Positions 44,414-52,754 of a DNA stretch of 54,514 nt are shown here, in pieces; within the stretch, counting starts at the first letter, position 1; each line of letters starts with the position of its first letter. The DNA lies in contig NZ_RAVW01000007.1 in the NCBI RefSeq assembly GCF_003611585.1, forward strand, positions 1 to 54,514, given 5' to 3'. The position numbers and the translations under genes are program-made. Below the pieces are notes generated by a model, which made no database searches, had not been told where the DNA came from, and worked only from the letters and a program-made list of their open reading frames with translations. The stretch comes from Corallococcus exercitus (GTDB taxonomy: Bacteria > Myxococcota > Myxococcia > Myxococcales > Myxococcaceae).

Positions 44414-44691
44414 TTTTTTAGCAGCGTTCGCTCCATCTCCAGTTCGCGCACCTGCTTGCGCAGCTTCGTGAGCTCTTGCCGCTCCGCGCTCGTCAGCGCC
44501 CCGGGCTTCCCCTTACCGCTATCCGACCGAGCCTGCTCGACCCAGGTCCTCAACGCCGACAGCGTTAAGTCGAGGTCCCTGGCCACCTGGGAGACTGTCT
44601 TTCCCTCCTCCAGTACCAGCCGGACAGCCCCGGCCTTGAACTCTTCCGTGTAGCTGCGCCGGGGACGGCGCTCCTTCTTCACTTCCACCAT
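44380..44691 (-). CDS. IS3-family OrfA (HTH_Tnp_1 protein)
   Basis: A 103-residue OrfA with the Tnp_1 helix-turn-helix (RRSYTEEFKAGAVRLVLEEG, TVSQVARDLDLTLSALRTWV). A leucine-zipper-like coiled coil follows (RQELTKLRKQVRELEMERTL). It binds the element ends and limits transposition when made alone. The frame ends at 44380, 34 nt into orfB, after the A7 slip site. The ATG at 44691 is preferred; a GTG at 44727 lies inside the terminal repeat and lacks a ribosome site. Confidence 0.9.
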   Translation of the reverse strand: MVEVKKERRPRRSYTEEFKAGAVRLVLEEGKTVSQVARDLDLTLSALRTWVEQARSDSGKGKPGALTSAERQELTKLRKQVRELEMERTLLKKWVAYTAKENG

Positions 44692-45083
44692 GTCGGACAC
44701 CGTATCCGCCTCTTCGTTGGTGTCCACTGAAGCGGATCATGCCCAAAGGCCCGCGCTCAGGCCACCGGCAAGTGAATCGTGCTCGTGTTCGACAACGACG
44801 GAGCCTTCACTTCCAAACTCTCCACTCAGGTATTGCTGGAAGTGCAAGCGTAGGTGCGTCCCTTCTGGCTGCCGAAGTACACCTCGGAGAAGCTCAACCG
44901 GATTGAGGGCCTCTGGGGCCACCTCAAAGAGGCGTATTTCAGCCGCATGCTGACGAAGAGGTGGGAGGACTTCTATGCTGCGGTCGTCCGCCTCCTGGAA
45001 CTGCTGGGCCGTCCAGGAGGATTCCGACGTCTCATGCCACCTGCCCGACCTCGTAGGGTAGGCAAAGATTTTCCCCGGATGGC

Positions 45084-46037
45084 CTAGAGCCAGTGGTCCT
45101 GCCAGAGCGTCACGACCTTGTGGGACTGGGGAAAGAGGATGACGAAGAGGCGGAAGATGCCGCCGCCGTAGCCGCTCTCGTACGTGGCGACCTGCACGTC
45201 CTCCGTCCCGTTCCCGTAGGTGGAGAGCAGCGCCGGGTGCAGCCGCTGGTAGGCGATCTCCATGCGCGGCTCCAGGTCCGCGTAAGGAATGACGCCGGTG
45301 GGGGAGAGCCAGTAGTCCGCGAGGATCTGCTGCACCTGGGCGGTGCGCGTGGCCATGGCGAGCGTGGGCTCGCCCGCGTAGTTCCAGGGGAAGGCGTAGA
45401 CGTGCAGCTCGCCGTCACAGCCGCCGTCGCAGCCCCAGTAGGCCTCGCGCTCCAGCGTGTAGATGTTGGGCGGAAGCGCTTCCTCGCCCAGCTGGAGCGT
45501 GTAGCTGGCCGGCGCCGCCGCGGGGTCCCCCAGCTCCAGGCGGAACCGCTTGCCCGCGCCGGTGCCCGTGCTCACCACCGCGAGGTACTCGCCACCCTGG
45601 GCGAGCGTGAGCGTGGCGATCTTGCTGAGCTGCCCATAGCCGGAGTCATCGTCCTGGGCGACGGGGGTGGTGCCGTAGCTGCCGCTCGCGTCCCTGGGGC
45701 CGTACACGAAGAGGCCCGTGTCCAGGTACATGGAGCTGCCCAGGTGCGTGACCTCCAGCCGCAACGTCTTGCCGGCGGGAGCCTGGAAGCTGAACGAGAA
45801 CGCCTGGGGACTGGTTGTGAACTGGGCTTGCACCGCGCCGGGCAGGGACACCGGGCCCAGGTACGCGGTGCTGTCCACGATGTTTCCGCTGGTCGGCGCT
45901 GCCGGCGGGGACAGCACGGACTGGACGTGCTCGCCCGTCTCCACGGCCGCGGGTGTCTCGGGCCCTGGGCTTCCACCACAGGCGGTGACACAGAACAGCA
46001 ACACCGTGAGACAGGATTTCAACAAGGTCGCACGCAT
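45084..46037 (-). CDS. Lipoprotein with PPC-like beta-sandwich domain
   Basis: A 317-residue lipoprotein. The signal MRATLLKSCLTVLLFCVTAC gives a lipobox VTAC. Residues about 50-180 match a PPC-like sandwich (QAFSFSFQAPAGKTLRLEVT, DTGLFVYGPRDASGSYG, QDDDSGYGQLSKIATLTL, GGEYLAVVSTGTGAGKRFRL). The C-terminal part has a CDGGCDG cysteine pair and LADYWLSPTGVIPYADLEP; I do not recognise it. The ATG at 46037 has AAGGAG 6 nt upstream. The stop is a TAG whose TA is the target of the adjoining IS630 element. Because the element end supplies G, the stop is kept. Confidence 0.8.
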   Translation of the reverse strand: MRATLLKSCLTVLLFCVTACGGSPGPETPAAVETGEHVQSVLSPPAAPTSGNIVDSTAYLGPVSLPGAVQAQFTTSPQAFSFSFQAPAGKTLRLEVTHLGSSMYLDTGLFVYGPRDASGSYGTTPVAQDDDSGYGQLSKIATLTLAQGGEYLAVVSTGTGAGKRFRLELGDPAAAPASYTLQLGEEALPPNIYTLEREAYWGCDGGCDGELHVYAFPWNYAGEPTLAMATRTAQVQQILADYWLSPTGVIPYADLEPRMEIAYQRLHPALLSTYGNGTEDVQVATYESGYGGGIFRLFVILFPQSHKVVTLWQDHWL

Positions 46038-46151
46038 CAAGGCTCCTTCGTGGGTCCAGGCTGGATGAAGCCTGGATTCTCGGAAGGAGCCTGTCTAGCG
46101 CCGGGAGCCGCTGGCGGACGAGGCGCACGAAGGCGCGGCCATGGATGACTT

Positions 46152-47354
46152 CTACAGCGCGGGCACCGGCCAATCCCGGGGGTAGACGAGGTAGGCGGTG
46201 CCTCCGGAGCGCGAGAGCCACAGCGGCTCCAGCTCCGAACGGTAGTAGGTGCGCCGCACGGCGGTGTCGCTGGCGGCCGCCGGGTCGTTCACCACGGGGT
46301 TGCCCACCGCGTCGAAGCCCGCGAGCACGATGAGGTGGCCGGCGGTGGAGGGGATGGGCGCGCCGGTCAGCTCACCCTTGCCCCACGCGACGCTGAGGAT
46401 GACGGGCACTCCCGCGGAGAGCCACGGCTCCAGCTGCGCGAAGCTCGTGAAGCGCGCCACGTGCGCCTGGAGGCCCTGGCCCGCCGCGTACGCGGTGTTG
46501 AAGGGCCAGTTGCCGTGACCGCCGTAATACCAGTCATGCACCCCCGCGACGGCCGCGCGCACGTTCGCCTCGCAGCCCCGCGTGTCCGCCGTCCAGTACT
46601 GGAGCACCATCGCCGTGGACGTGGGGCTGCACCAGACCTCGCCGCCGTCCGGGTAGACCATCTGCGAGCACCGCGGCACCGCGAGCACCTGGTTCCAGCG
46701 GGCCGGGTTGCCCGCGGGCACGGTGGGCCGCGTCTCCGGCGAGGTGGAGGTGGTGAGCGCGCTGGCGTGCAGCACGGGCGTGGCCACGCCATTCGCGCTG
46801 AACAGCCGCGTCTTCACCTGCCACGCGGTCGCGGCGCTCTTCTTCGCGGTGACGATGAGCGTGTCGATGGAGACCCTCGCCACGGTGTCCGCCTGCGAGT
46901 CCGCCGAGTGGCGTTGCACCGTGGAGGCGTCCGAAGCCCAGACACCCAGGCTGAACCACTTCGTCCAGGCGCCGCCCACCTGCACGCGCACGAGCGTCTC
47001 CACCCAGGTGCCCGTGGGCGTGGTGGCCTCCCAGGAGGCGATGGCTTCACGGAAGCCGAACGCGCTGGAGACGATGGGGCTCGTGGCCTCGCCCTGGAAG
47101 AAGGAGCCACCGTTGTAATAGGTGCCGCCGTAGTAGCCGCCCGGCCCGTAGGGGTCGGTGCCGGACCAGGACTGGCCCGGAAGCAGCTGGAGCGAGCCAT
47201 CCGCCGCGCGGCCCACGCCGCTGAGCTGCCAGCTGAGGAAGTCACCCCGGCTCGCCGCCCAGCGGGTGGAGGCGCTCTGGCCCGCCGTGGCCACTGAAGG
47301 GGCGAGCGCGAGGGTGATGATCAGCGCGAGTACGGCTGTCCTGGACTGCGTCAT
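46152..47354 (-). CDS. Secreted C39-like cysteine peptidase
   Basis: A 400-residue exported protein. The signal peptide (about 1-24) ends in ATAGQ. An N-terminal beta-rich half (30-215: QLLPGQSWSGTDPYGPGGYY, TPTGTWVETLVRVQV, WTKWFSLGVWASD) resembles carbohydrate- or substrate-binding sandwiches. The C-terminal half is a papain-like C39 family domain with the presumed nucleophile C242 in EVWCSPTSTAMVLQYW, H340 in TAGHLIVLAGF and N356/D357 in VVNDPAA. It is probably an extracellular or envelope protease. The ATG at 47354 has GGGAG 6 nt upstream. It is divergent from the DNRLRE lipoprotein gene. Confidence 0.88.
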   Translation of the reverse strand: MTQSRTAVLALIITLALAPSVATAGQSASTRWAASRGDFLSWQLSGVGRAADGSLQLLPGQSWSGTDPYGPGGYYGGTYYNGGSFFQGEATSPIVSSAFGFREAIASWEATTPTGTWVETLVRVQVGGAWTKWFSLGVWASDASTVQRHSADSQADTVARVSIDTLIVTAKKSAATAWQVKTRLFSANGVATPVLHASALTTSTSPETRPTVPAGNPARWNQVLAVPRCSQMVYPDGGEVWCSPTSTAMVLQYWTADTRGCEANVRAAVAGVHDWYYGGHGNWPFNTAYAAGQGLQAHVARFTSFAQLEPWLSAGVPVILSVAWGKGELTGAPIPSTAGHLIVLAGFDAVGNPVVNDPAAASDTAVRRTYYRSELEPLWLSRSGGTAYLVYPRDWPVPAL

Positions 47355-47569
47355 GGAGGCTCCCGGGGATGCGAGGGCGGACCACGACAGCAGCTTCCGC
47401 GGAGGATGCCTCCCTGCGGACCTGGACGAATGGATGGCATTGAACATCTCCACCCGGGGAAGAGAAGGCTGCTCTGTTGCTTGCCCTCCCGGCGGGAGCG
47501 GCCACGGCCCGATGTCTGGCTCACCTGTTGCTCATGTCTCCCTTTCGTGGTCCCAGAGGGAGCGTCAGC

Positions 47570-50500
47570 GTGAGACGAATGACAGTCGCAGGGATGTTGT
47601 GGGGAATGGGTGTGGCGTTGGCGACCCTGAGTGGGTGTGGCGCGCCACTGACAGTGGATGAAGATTCACGTGAACCCGGGGCGGAGACTGTCAGCACGGA
47701 GCGCGCGGCGCTCACGACGCGGACGGTCGTCCTGACGCCCACGGAGGACGCGCATGTGGAGGCCGCGTCCCCGGACACGAGCTTCGGCGCTTCCTCCACC
47801 TTGAAGGTCTCGCGAACCCCCGAGGCGCTGACGTACCTGCGCTTCTCCGGGGCCGAACTCCCCGTTCCCGGGACGGTGACGTCCGCGAAGCTGCGCCTGT
47901 TCGCGATGAACAACGCGGCCCAGGGCGTCGCCGTGCACGACTCGCCGGGCGTGCACATCTGGGACGAAAGCGTGACGTGGAACACCCGGCCGGACTGGAG
48001 CGACTCCTGGCTCACCTCGAGCGAGGGGCCCGTGAGGAGCGGGACCTGGGTGGAGCTCGACGTGTCGGGCATGTACATCCCCAGCCGCTACTACAGCGTC
48101 GACTTCCTCCTCTCGGCGAAGGGCACGGACAGCCTCACGTTCGGGTCCAGCGAGTCCTTCGAGTACAAGCCGCAGCTCGTCCTCACCGTGGAGTCCGCCG
48201 CGGACAACCCGCCGCCACCGCCCGCGCCGCTCACGCTCTCCGGCGCGCCGGTCTCCTTCACCGCGAGCGGCGACACGTTCGTCGACGCGGAGAGCCCGGG
48301 CACGGCCCAGGGCGGCGCCACGACGTTCAAGGTGGACAGCGCCCCCATGCAGGAGGCCTACCTGCGCTTCCCGGTGCAGGGGCTGACGGAGGCCGTGCAG
48401 CGCGCGGTGCTGCGCCTGTATGTGAGCTCGGGGTCGGATGACGGCCCGGCCGTGTACGCGCTGACGGGGCTGCCGTGGAGCGAGGCCAGCGTCACGTGGA
48501 ACTCGCGGCCGGCCCGTACGGGCAGCCCGGTGGAGGACGCGCAGGGGCTCGCGACGGGGAGCTGGGTGGACTACGACGTGACGGACCTGGTGCGTGGCAA
48601 CGGGGACGTGACGTTCGGGCTGTACCCGACCTCCAGCGACGGCGTGACGTTCTACTCGCGGGAGAGCGCGGATGCGTCGCTGCGTCCCCGGCTGCTCGTC
48701 TGGACGGGCGCGGCGAAGACAGCCCCGACGGACGCGTGCCTGACCCGCACGGAATATGTCGAGGTCCCCATCAGCGCGGTGCACGACACCTACGCCGCGG
48801 CGGATGCGCCGGAGCAGAAGTTCCAGCACCACGCCTCGCTGCGGGTGGACGCGGAGCCCCGCGCGGAGGCCTTCCTCCGCTTTGACGTCCAGCTGCGGCC
48901 TGAGCGCATCCAGCGGGTGGCGCTGCGCCTGTATGCCATTGACGGCACGGGCAACGGGCCCCGGCTCTACCGGGCGTCGACGTTCGACGGGGCGACGACG
49001 GACTGGAACCACCGCCCGGCGCCATTGGGCGAGCCGCTGGTGGACCTGGGGGCCGTCGCGCGGGATGCGTGGGTGGAACTGGACGTGACGAACACCGTGA
49101 CGGCCTCCGGGACGTACGCGTTCGCGCTGCTGCCGGACAGCACCAACAGCGTGGGCTTCGTCTCCACGGACGCGGAAGCGCGGGACATCATCGGGGGCGC
49201 GCCCCGGCTGGTCATCACGTATGAGAGCGACCCGTTCTGCTCGTACCGGGGCACGAAGCCGTCGGGGACCACGGCCTGGGTGCGTCAGGCCGGAGGCGCG
49301 CAGGCGGAGACCCCCCGTCACGTGGCGCCCGCGCCGGATGGCGGGTTCGCGGTCGTCACCCGGCTCTACGGCACGGGAACCCCGCCCGTCCCGTCAGGCC
49401 ATACCGTCGCGCTGCACCGGGCGGATGGCGCCGTCGCGTGGACGCGCTCCTTCCCGCAGGCGGGGGTGCGGTTGGAGAAGGTGGTGGTGACCACGGTGGG
49501 CAACGTGCTGGTCGCCGGCAGCTACGACGGCGCACCGGACCTGGGCAAGGGGCCGCTGCCCCAGGGCTCCGGCTTGGTGGTGATGAAGCTCACGCCTGAC
49601 GGCATGGTGGACTGGACGCGCGGCTTCCGGGCCTGGTTCGGCGACCCGAGCGACCCGGAGCACTACTACGACAACCCGATGGACTTGCTCGACCTGGCCA
49701 CGGACGCGCACGGCAGCGCGGTGCTCGTCGGCACGTTCTGGGGCTACACGGACTTCGGCAACGGGCCGGTGTACTCGGGCAAGCCATTCCCGTACGACGA
49801 CACGTACCCGAACTCCTACGTGCTGAAGCTCCAGTGGGACGGCACGCCCCTCTGGTCGCGCGTGCTGGCCGGGACGTCCCTGGTGGGCACGCGGGCGAGC
49901 AGCGTCGCCGTGGACGCCAGCGAGGGCGTCATCGTGGGCGGCCAGGCGGGCAGCGACACCGACTTCGGTGGCGGCACCGTCGCGCAGCGCGGAGCCTTCG
50001 TTGCCCGGTATGGGGTGGGGGGCGACTTCGGCTGGGCGCGGGTGATGAACGCGCGGCTCAGCGAGGTGACCTCCGTGGGCGTACTGCCCGACCAGCGCAT
50101 CGCCTTCACCGGGAACTTCAACGGATACCTGTCGTTCGCCGGCCAGAGCTACGTCAGCCGCGAGCCGGAGGAATACGAAGGTGCCCCGGATGCGCTCGTG
50201 GGCGTGCTCACCGCGGCGGGTGGGGACGTGGCCCTTCGGCAGTTCGCGCACTCCGGGTTCAAGGACATGGTGGTGGACGGGGCCGGGAACATCGTGACGA
50301 CCCAGGACGGCGCGGGGGACCTCGTCGGGCTGGGCGACGTCGGTTGGCGGCAGGATGAGCTGCCCCGGCCCACGCTGGCGGCCTTCGGTCCCGGGCTGGA
50401 GTCCCGATGGGTCCGCGTGCTGGGGCTCACGTCCGTGCACGAGCTTCACCTCGCGTCCTCCCCGGACGGCGTCGTGGCGGCGGGCACCCTGAGGGAGGCG

Positions 50501-50575
50501 CTCGAGATGGACGGCACCTGGTACACGCCGCAGTCCCGGCGCTCCGACGTGCTGCTGTTCAAGCTGCGCAAGTAG
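47570..50575 (+). CDS. Large lipoprotein with three DNRLRE domains and a C-terminal beta-propeller
   Basis: A 1001-residue surface lipoprotein. The lipobox TLSGC places the lipid at Cys23. Three DNRLRE domains follow (about 47-215, 225-390, 405-575), each with a DA.V....P....G....L.V start, an AYLRFxV strand and a VTWNxRP motif (WDESVTWNTRPDWSD, SEASVTWNSRPART, ATTDWNHRPAP). The C-terminal 400 residues hold repeats such as GGFAVVTRLYGTG, NVLVAGSYDGAPDLG and VLVGTFWGYTDFGNG, a propeller of the SBBP type. The GTG at 47570 is chosen because GAGGGAG lies 8 nt upstream and gives an Arg-rich signal start. An adhesive role is likely. Confidence 0.87.
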   Translation: MRRMTVAGMLWGMGVALATLSGCGAPLTVDEDSREPGAETVSTERAALTTRTVVLTPTEDAHVEAASPDTSFGASSTLKVSRTPEALTYLRFSGAELPVPGTVTSAKLRLFAMNNAAQGVAVHDSPGVHIWDESVTWNTRPDWSDSWLTSSEGPVRSGTWVELDVSGMYIPSRYYSVDFLLSAKGTDSLTFGSSESFEYKPQLVLTVESAADNPPPPPAPLTLSGAPVSFTASGDTFVDAESPGTAQGGATTFKVDSAPMQEAYLRFPVQGLTEAVQRAVLRLYVSSGSDDGPAVYALTGLPWSEASVTWNSRPARTGSPVEDAQGLATGSWVDYDVTDLVRGNGDVTFGLYPTSSDGVTFYSRESADASLRPRLLVWTGAAKTAPTDACLTRTEYVEVPISAVHDTYAAADAPEQKFQHHASLRVDAEPRAEAFLRFDVQLRPERIQRVALRLYAIDGTGNGPRLYRASTFDGATTDWNHRPAPLGEPLVDLGAVARDAWVELDVTNTVTASGTYAFALLPDSTNSVGFVSTDAEARDIIGGAPRLVITYESDPFCSYRGTKPSGTTAWVRQAGGAQAETPRHVAPAPDGGFAVVTRLYGTGTPPVPSGHTVALHRADGAVAWTRSFPQAGVRLEKVVVTTVGNVLVAGSYDGAPDLGKGPLPQGSGLVVMKLTPDGMVDWTRGFRAWFGDPSDPEHYYDNPMDLLDLATDAHGSAVLVGTFWGYTDFGNGPVYSGKPFPYDDTYPNSYVLKLQWDGTPLWSRVLAGTSLVGTRASSVAVDASEGVIVGGQAGSDTDFGGGTVAQRGAFVARYGVGGDFGWARVMNARLSEVTSVGVLPDQRIAFTGNFNGYLSFAGQSYVSREPEEYEGAPDALVGVLTAAGGDVALRQFAHSGFKDMVVDGAGNIVTTQDGAGDLVGLGDVGWRQDELPRPTLAAFGPGLESRWVRVLGLTSVHELHLASSPDGVVAAGTLREALEMDGTWYTPQSRRSDVLLFKLRK

Positions 50576-50633
50576 GCCGCCGTGCCTCGGGGCTCCCGCA
50601 TCCGAGCGGGGGCCCCGGGGGGAAGGCGCTGTG

Positions 50634-51572
50634 CTAGTCCAGAGGCACCGACAACAGCTCCCGCTGACACGTCACGTAGAGCGTCCGGTCGTGCACCAGC
50701 AGGCCGCCCAGGTCGGCGTGGCCGAGGTCGTGCACGGCGAGGCACTTGGTGGAGTCGAGCGACCAGACGCGCACGGTGCCACCGGAGCTTCCGGTGCACA
50801 GCAGTCCGCGCGACGGCTCCACCGCGACGAAGTCCACCCCGTCCGCATGGCCCTGCCATTGCCGCACGACGCGGCCGGTGCGGCTGTGGACCATGTGGGC
50901 CACGAAGTCCCAGGACCCGCAGAGGAGGTGCTCTCCGTCGGGGTGCCAGGCCAGCGCCCGGAGGGTGTTCGACGGGCGGTTCCTCGCGATGCCGAGCGGC
51001 TCAGGGCGCGCGGTGGCCATGCGCAGGTGGAAGAGGGCGCGGACGTCGAGCGTGAGGCTGTCGAGCAGGTGCACGGCGCCGTTGCTCCCGCCCACGGCGA
51101 CGAGGCCCCGGGCGGGTGCATGCGCGAGCGCGAAGAGCGGTCCAGTCTCCAGCGTGCGCAGGTTCTCGCCCGTCCATGCGTCCCACAGCCGAGCGCTGCT
51201 GTCGGCGCTGATGGAGACGACGCGGTCCTCGCTGACGACCGCGGCGGCCTGGACCTCCTCTCCGTGGCCCTCGAAGGTCTGCAGGCGTCGCCAGTCCGTG
51301 GAGTCCCAGATGGCCAGGCCGCGGATCTTGTACGCCTCGAGCACGCGGCCCAGCGCGGCTTCACCCGCCAGCCGGAACCAGGGCTCTCCATTCCGACAGA
51401 TGGCGCCCGTCTTCAGGACCCGCGTGCACTCACCGGTCGCCAGACTCCAGAGGAAGATGCGCCCGCGCCCGTTCGCGGCGATGTGGCGCCCGTCGGGCCA
51501 CAGCATCGGCGCCCCGAGGGGATCTCCCTCGGTTTCGCCCTCATCGAGCCACTGGGAATACCGGCGCCACAT
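50634..51572 (-). CDS. WD40-repeat protein
   Basis: A 312-residue protein without signal peptide, made of five to six WD-like repeats: GRIFLWSLATGECTRVL, LAIWDSTDWRRLQTFEGHGE, SARLWDAWTGENLRTLE, GAVHLLDSLTLDVRALF, FVAHMVHSRTGRVVRQWQGH and TVRVWSLDSTKC. It probably folds as a single beta-propeller for protein interaction. The ATG at 51572 starts 4 nt after the stop of a broken upstream frame on the same strand, suggesting that the gene once sat in an operon with it. Confidence 0.85.
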   Translation of the reverse strand: MWRRYSQWLDEGETEGDPLGAPMLWPDGRHIAANGRGRIFLWSLATGECTRVLKTGAICRNGEPWFRLAGEAALGRVLEAYKIRGLAIWDSTDWRRLQTFEGHGEEVQAAAVVSEDRVVSISADSSARLWDAWTGENLRTLETGPLFALAHAPARGLVAVGGSNGAVHLLDSLTLDVRALFHLRMATARPEPLGIARNRPSNTLRALAWHPDGEHLLCGSWDFVAHMVHSRTGRVVRQWQGHADGVDFVAVEPSRGLLCTGSSGGTVRVWSLDSTKCLAVHDLGHADLGGLLVHDRTLYVTCQRELLSVPLD

Positions 51573-51576
51573 CGCT

Positions 51577-51699
51577 TCAGTCTAGATCGCCAGGGAGTTG
51601 GCGGCGCGCTTCTCGTAGCGCGTCGCGCTTGTCGAAGAAGGCGCGCACCCAGGCATTCACCAGGGTGAAGGAGCGCGGCCCGTCGAGGGAGCCCCGTGC
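51577..51699 (-). pseudogene. Tail of a lost gene upstream of the WD40 gene
   Basis: A 40-codon open stretch reads ARGSLDGPRSFTLVNAWVRA then FFDKRDALREARRQLPGDLD and stops 4 nt before the WD40 start. It is closed upstream by an in-frame TAA (51702-51700). It looks like the coding end of a gene whose body has been deleted. The family is not recognisable. Confidence 0.4.
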
Positions 51700-51832
51700 T
51701 TACTCGGTGACGGTCGCCTGTGTCCGGTTTTCCAAGGACGCTCGTGAAGAGGTAGGTTGTTTGGGTGTTTCCCCAACGGCCACCTACCGGGGCCGTCGTT
51801 GGGGTCTTGCGACATGGGGCGGGATCGCGCGA

Positions 51833-52459
51833 ATGAACACATCAGGCTGGGTCAACACGGAGCTTCGTCTTCTGGCCTTGGGACTGGTTTCCTCTCTTGC
51901 GCTCGCGGGATGTGGATCGACCCTCATTCAGGGCAACTACAATTTCGCGGATCACCCAGGCAAGGGGCTGGTGGTGCTCTCCTCACGCATGGAGGGCTAC
52001 GACGTCTGTCCTTACGGCATCATGAGGGGACTGCTCCGTTTCAAAGACCCGGCGGAGCATTCGGTCACCCTTGAGGTGCAGGCCCCCCGGCCCGAGCGGA
52101 CGGAGATGGCCACGGCGGACGGGTACGAGGTGACCTTGCCCGCCGAACAGCCCATCCGCTTCGCGGTCCAGGAGGTGCCGGCAGGCCAGTACGTCCTCAC
52201 CAACCTGTGGGTGCAAACGACGGGCCCCGCAGAGATGGCCTATGCCCTGTTTCCTCCCCAGGCCCGCTTCAACCTCAAAGAGGGAGAAGTCGTCTATCTC
52301 GGGGAGGTTGGGTTCCAGGTGTTCGGGAAGCAGTGTGTGTTTGAATATTCCACGCTCCAGTCCCGGGATGAATGGGAAAGAGATCGGTCCGAATTCAAGT
52401 ACACGATTCCCAATATCAGCCCGGATGCCGTGAAGAAAGGCTTGCTCAAGATACCCTGA
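51833..52459 (+). CDS. Lipoprotein of unknown function
   Basis: A 208-residue lipoprotein. The signal (LLALGLVSSLALAGC) has a perfect lipobox LAGC. The mature domain is a predicted beta-sandwich: NYNFADHPGKGLVVLSSRME, VTLEVQAPRPER, IRFAVQEVPAGQYVLTNLWV and FNLKEGEVVYLGEVGFQVFG. The last part resembles DUF2846-like lipoproteins, in which a peptide-type sandwich ends with a GEVxYLGE strand; I assign this only tentatively. Two Cys (VCPYG, KQCVFEY) may pair. The ATG at 51833 has only a weak ribosome site. Confidence 0.75.
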   Translation: MNTSGWVNTELRLLALGLVSSLALAGCGSTLIQGNYNFADHPGKGLVVLSSRMEGYDVCPYGIMRGLLRFKDPAEHSVTLEVQAPRPERTEMATADGYEVTLPAEQPIRFAVQEVPAGQYVLTNLWVQTTGPAEMAYALFPPQARFNLKEGEVVYLGEVGFQVFGKQCVFEYSTLQSRDEWERDRSEFKYTIPNISPDAVKKGLLKIP

Positions 52460-52685
52460 TCCAGGGGGACACGAGCACGGGGCGCGGCGGCTGCCCATTC
52501 GGGTCGGGCCAGACAAGCGGGAGCAGGCCCCAACAGCGCGCCGCTTTGGGCCAGAGACGCCCGTGGTGCACACCGAGGGCACATGATGAGGGTGTTTCCG
52601 CCAGCCGCTCTGCGTGAGCACCGGCAACAACCTGGGCTGCCAGCCCGGGCTTGACGCAACCGGCGACCGGGCACGGGCGATAATG

Positions 52686-52721
52686 CACCGGCCCTGGAGA
52701 GAGCCATCTCCAGGGCCGGTG
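52686..52721 (+). terminator. Long perfect hairpin before the last gene
   Basis: A perfect 15-bp stem has arms CACCGGCCCTGGAGA (52686-52700) and TCTCCAGGGCCGGTG (52707-52721) around a 6-nt loop, followed by GCCGTTTG. It lies 226 bp after the lipoprotein stop and 33 bp before the next start, so it is either a distal terminator or an attenuator in the leader of the next gene. The rest of 52460-52754 shows no gene. Confidence 0.6.
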
Positions 52722-52754
52722 CCGTTTGTGCGCCCCTCCAAGGACCCCCACCCC

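Larger units (their letters stand above)
43501..44745 (-). mobile_element. IS3-family insertion sequence nested in IS630
   Basis: A 1245-bp element with near-perfect terminal inverted repeats of about 25 bp starting TGGGCATGATCCGCTT at each end (43501 and, reversed, 44745). It is flanked by the 3-bp target duplication AAG (43498-43500 and 44746-44748). The TG...CA ends, the 3-bp duplication and two overlapping frames are IS3-family features. Both frames are intact, so it could be active. It inserted after the IS630 element was in place. Confidence 0.95.
42657..45084 (+). mobile_element. Degenerate IS630-family element, interrupted by an IS3 element
   Basis: The ends are inverted repeats. The left end reads AGCCATCCGGGGTAAATC (42657 on) and the right end, reversed, GGCCATCCGGGGAAAATC, followed by TTGCCTA in both. 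TA dinucleotides flank it (42655-42656 and 45085-45086), the IS630 target. The right TA lies within the stop codon of the neighbouring minus-strand lipoprotein gene. The transposase frame is broken and an IS3 copy sits inside at 43501-44745. Confidence 0.85.
42759..45084 (+). pseudogene. IS630-family transposase pseudogene
   Basis: Read across the IS3 insertion, the transposase begins MTEPQRRALQRLARGAGSAA with an N-terminal HTH (GDSAAHISRALGVSPRMV, CRRRWRLGGLAGLED). It reaches a TAG at 43104-43106, goes on in the same frame with TGIKLSAYWVGELLRMHGF, shifts frame near 43215, and continues ALERAACHPEADFELWYG, VRQMWRKKGQRLLVETPGKN, a TGA, and SHQPRSVNSAHFVALLRKLK. After the IS3 element come VLVFDNDGAFTSKLS (second catalytic Asp), another stop, and LPKYTSEKLNRIEGLWGHLK (catalytic Glu). 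Several stops and at least one frameshift make it inactive independently of the IS3 insertion. Confidence 0.88.
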
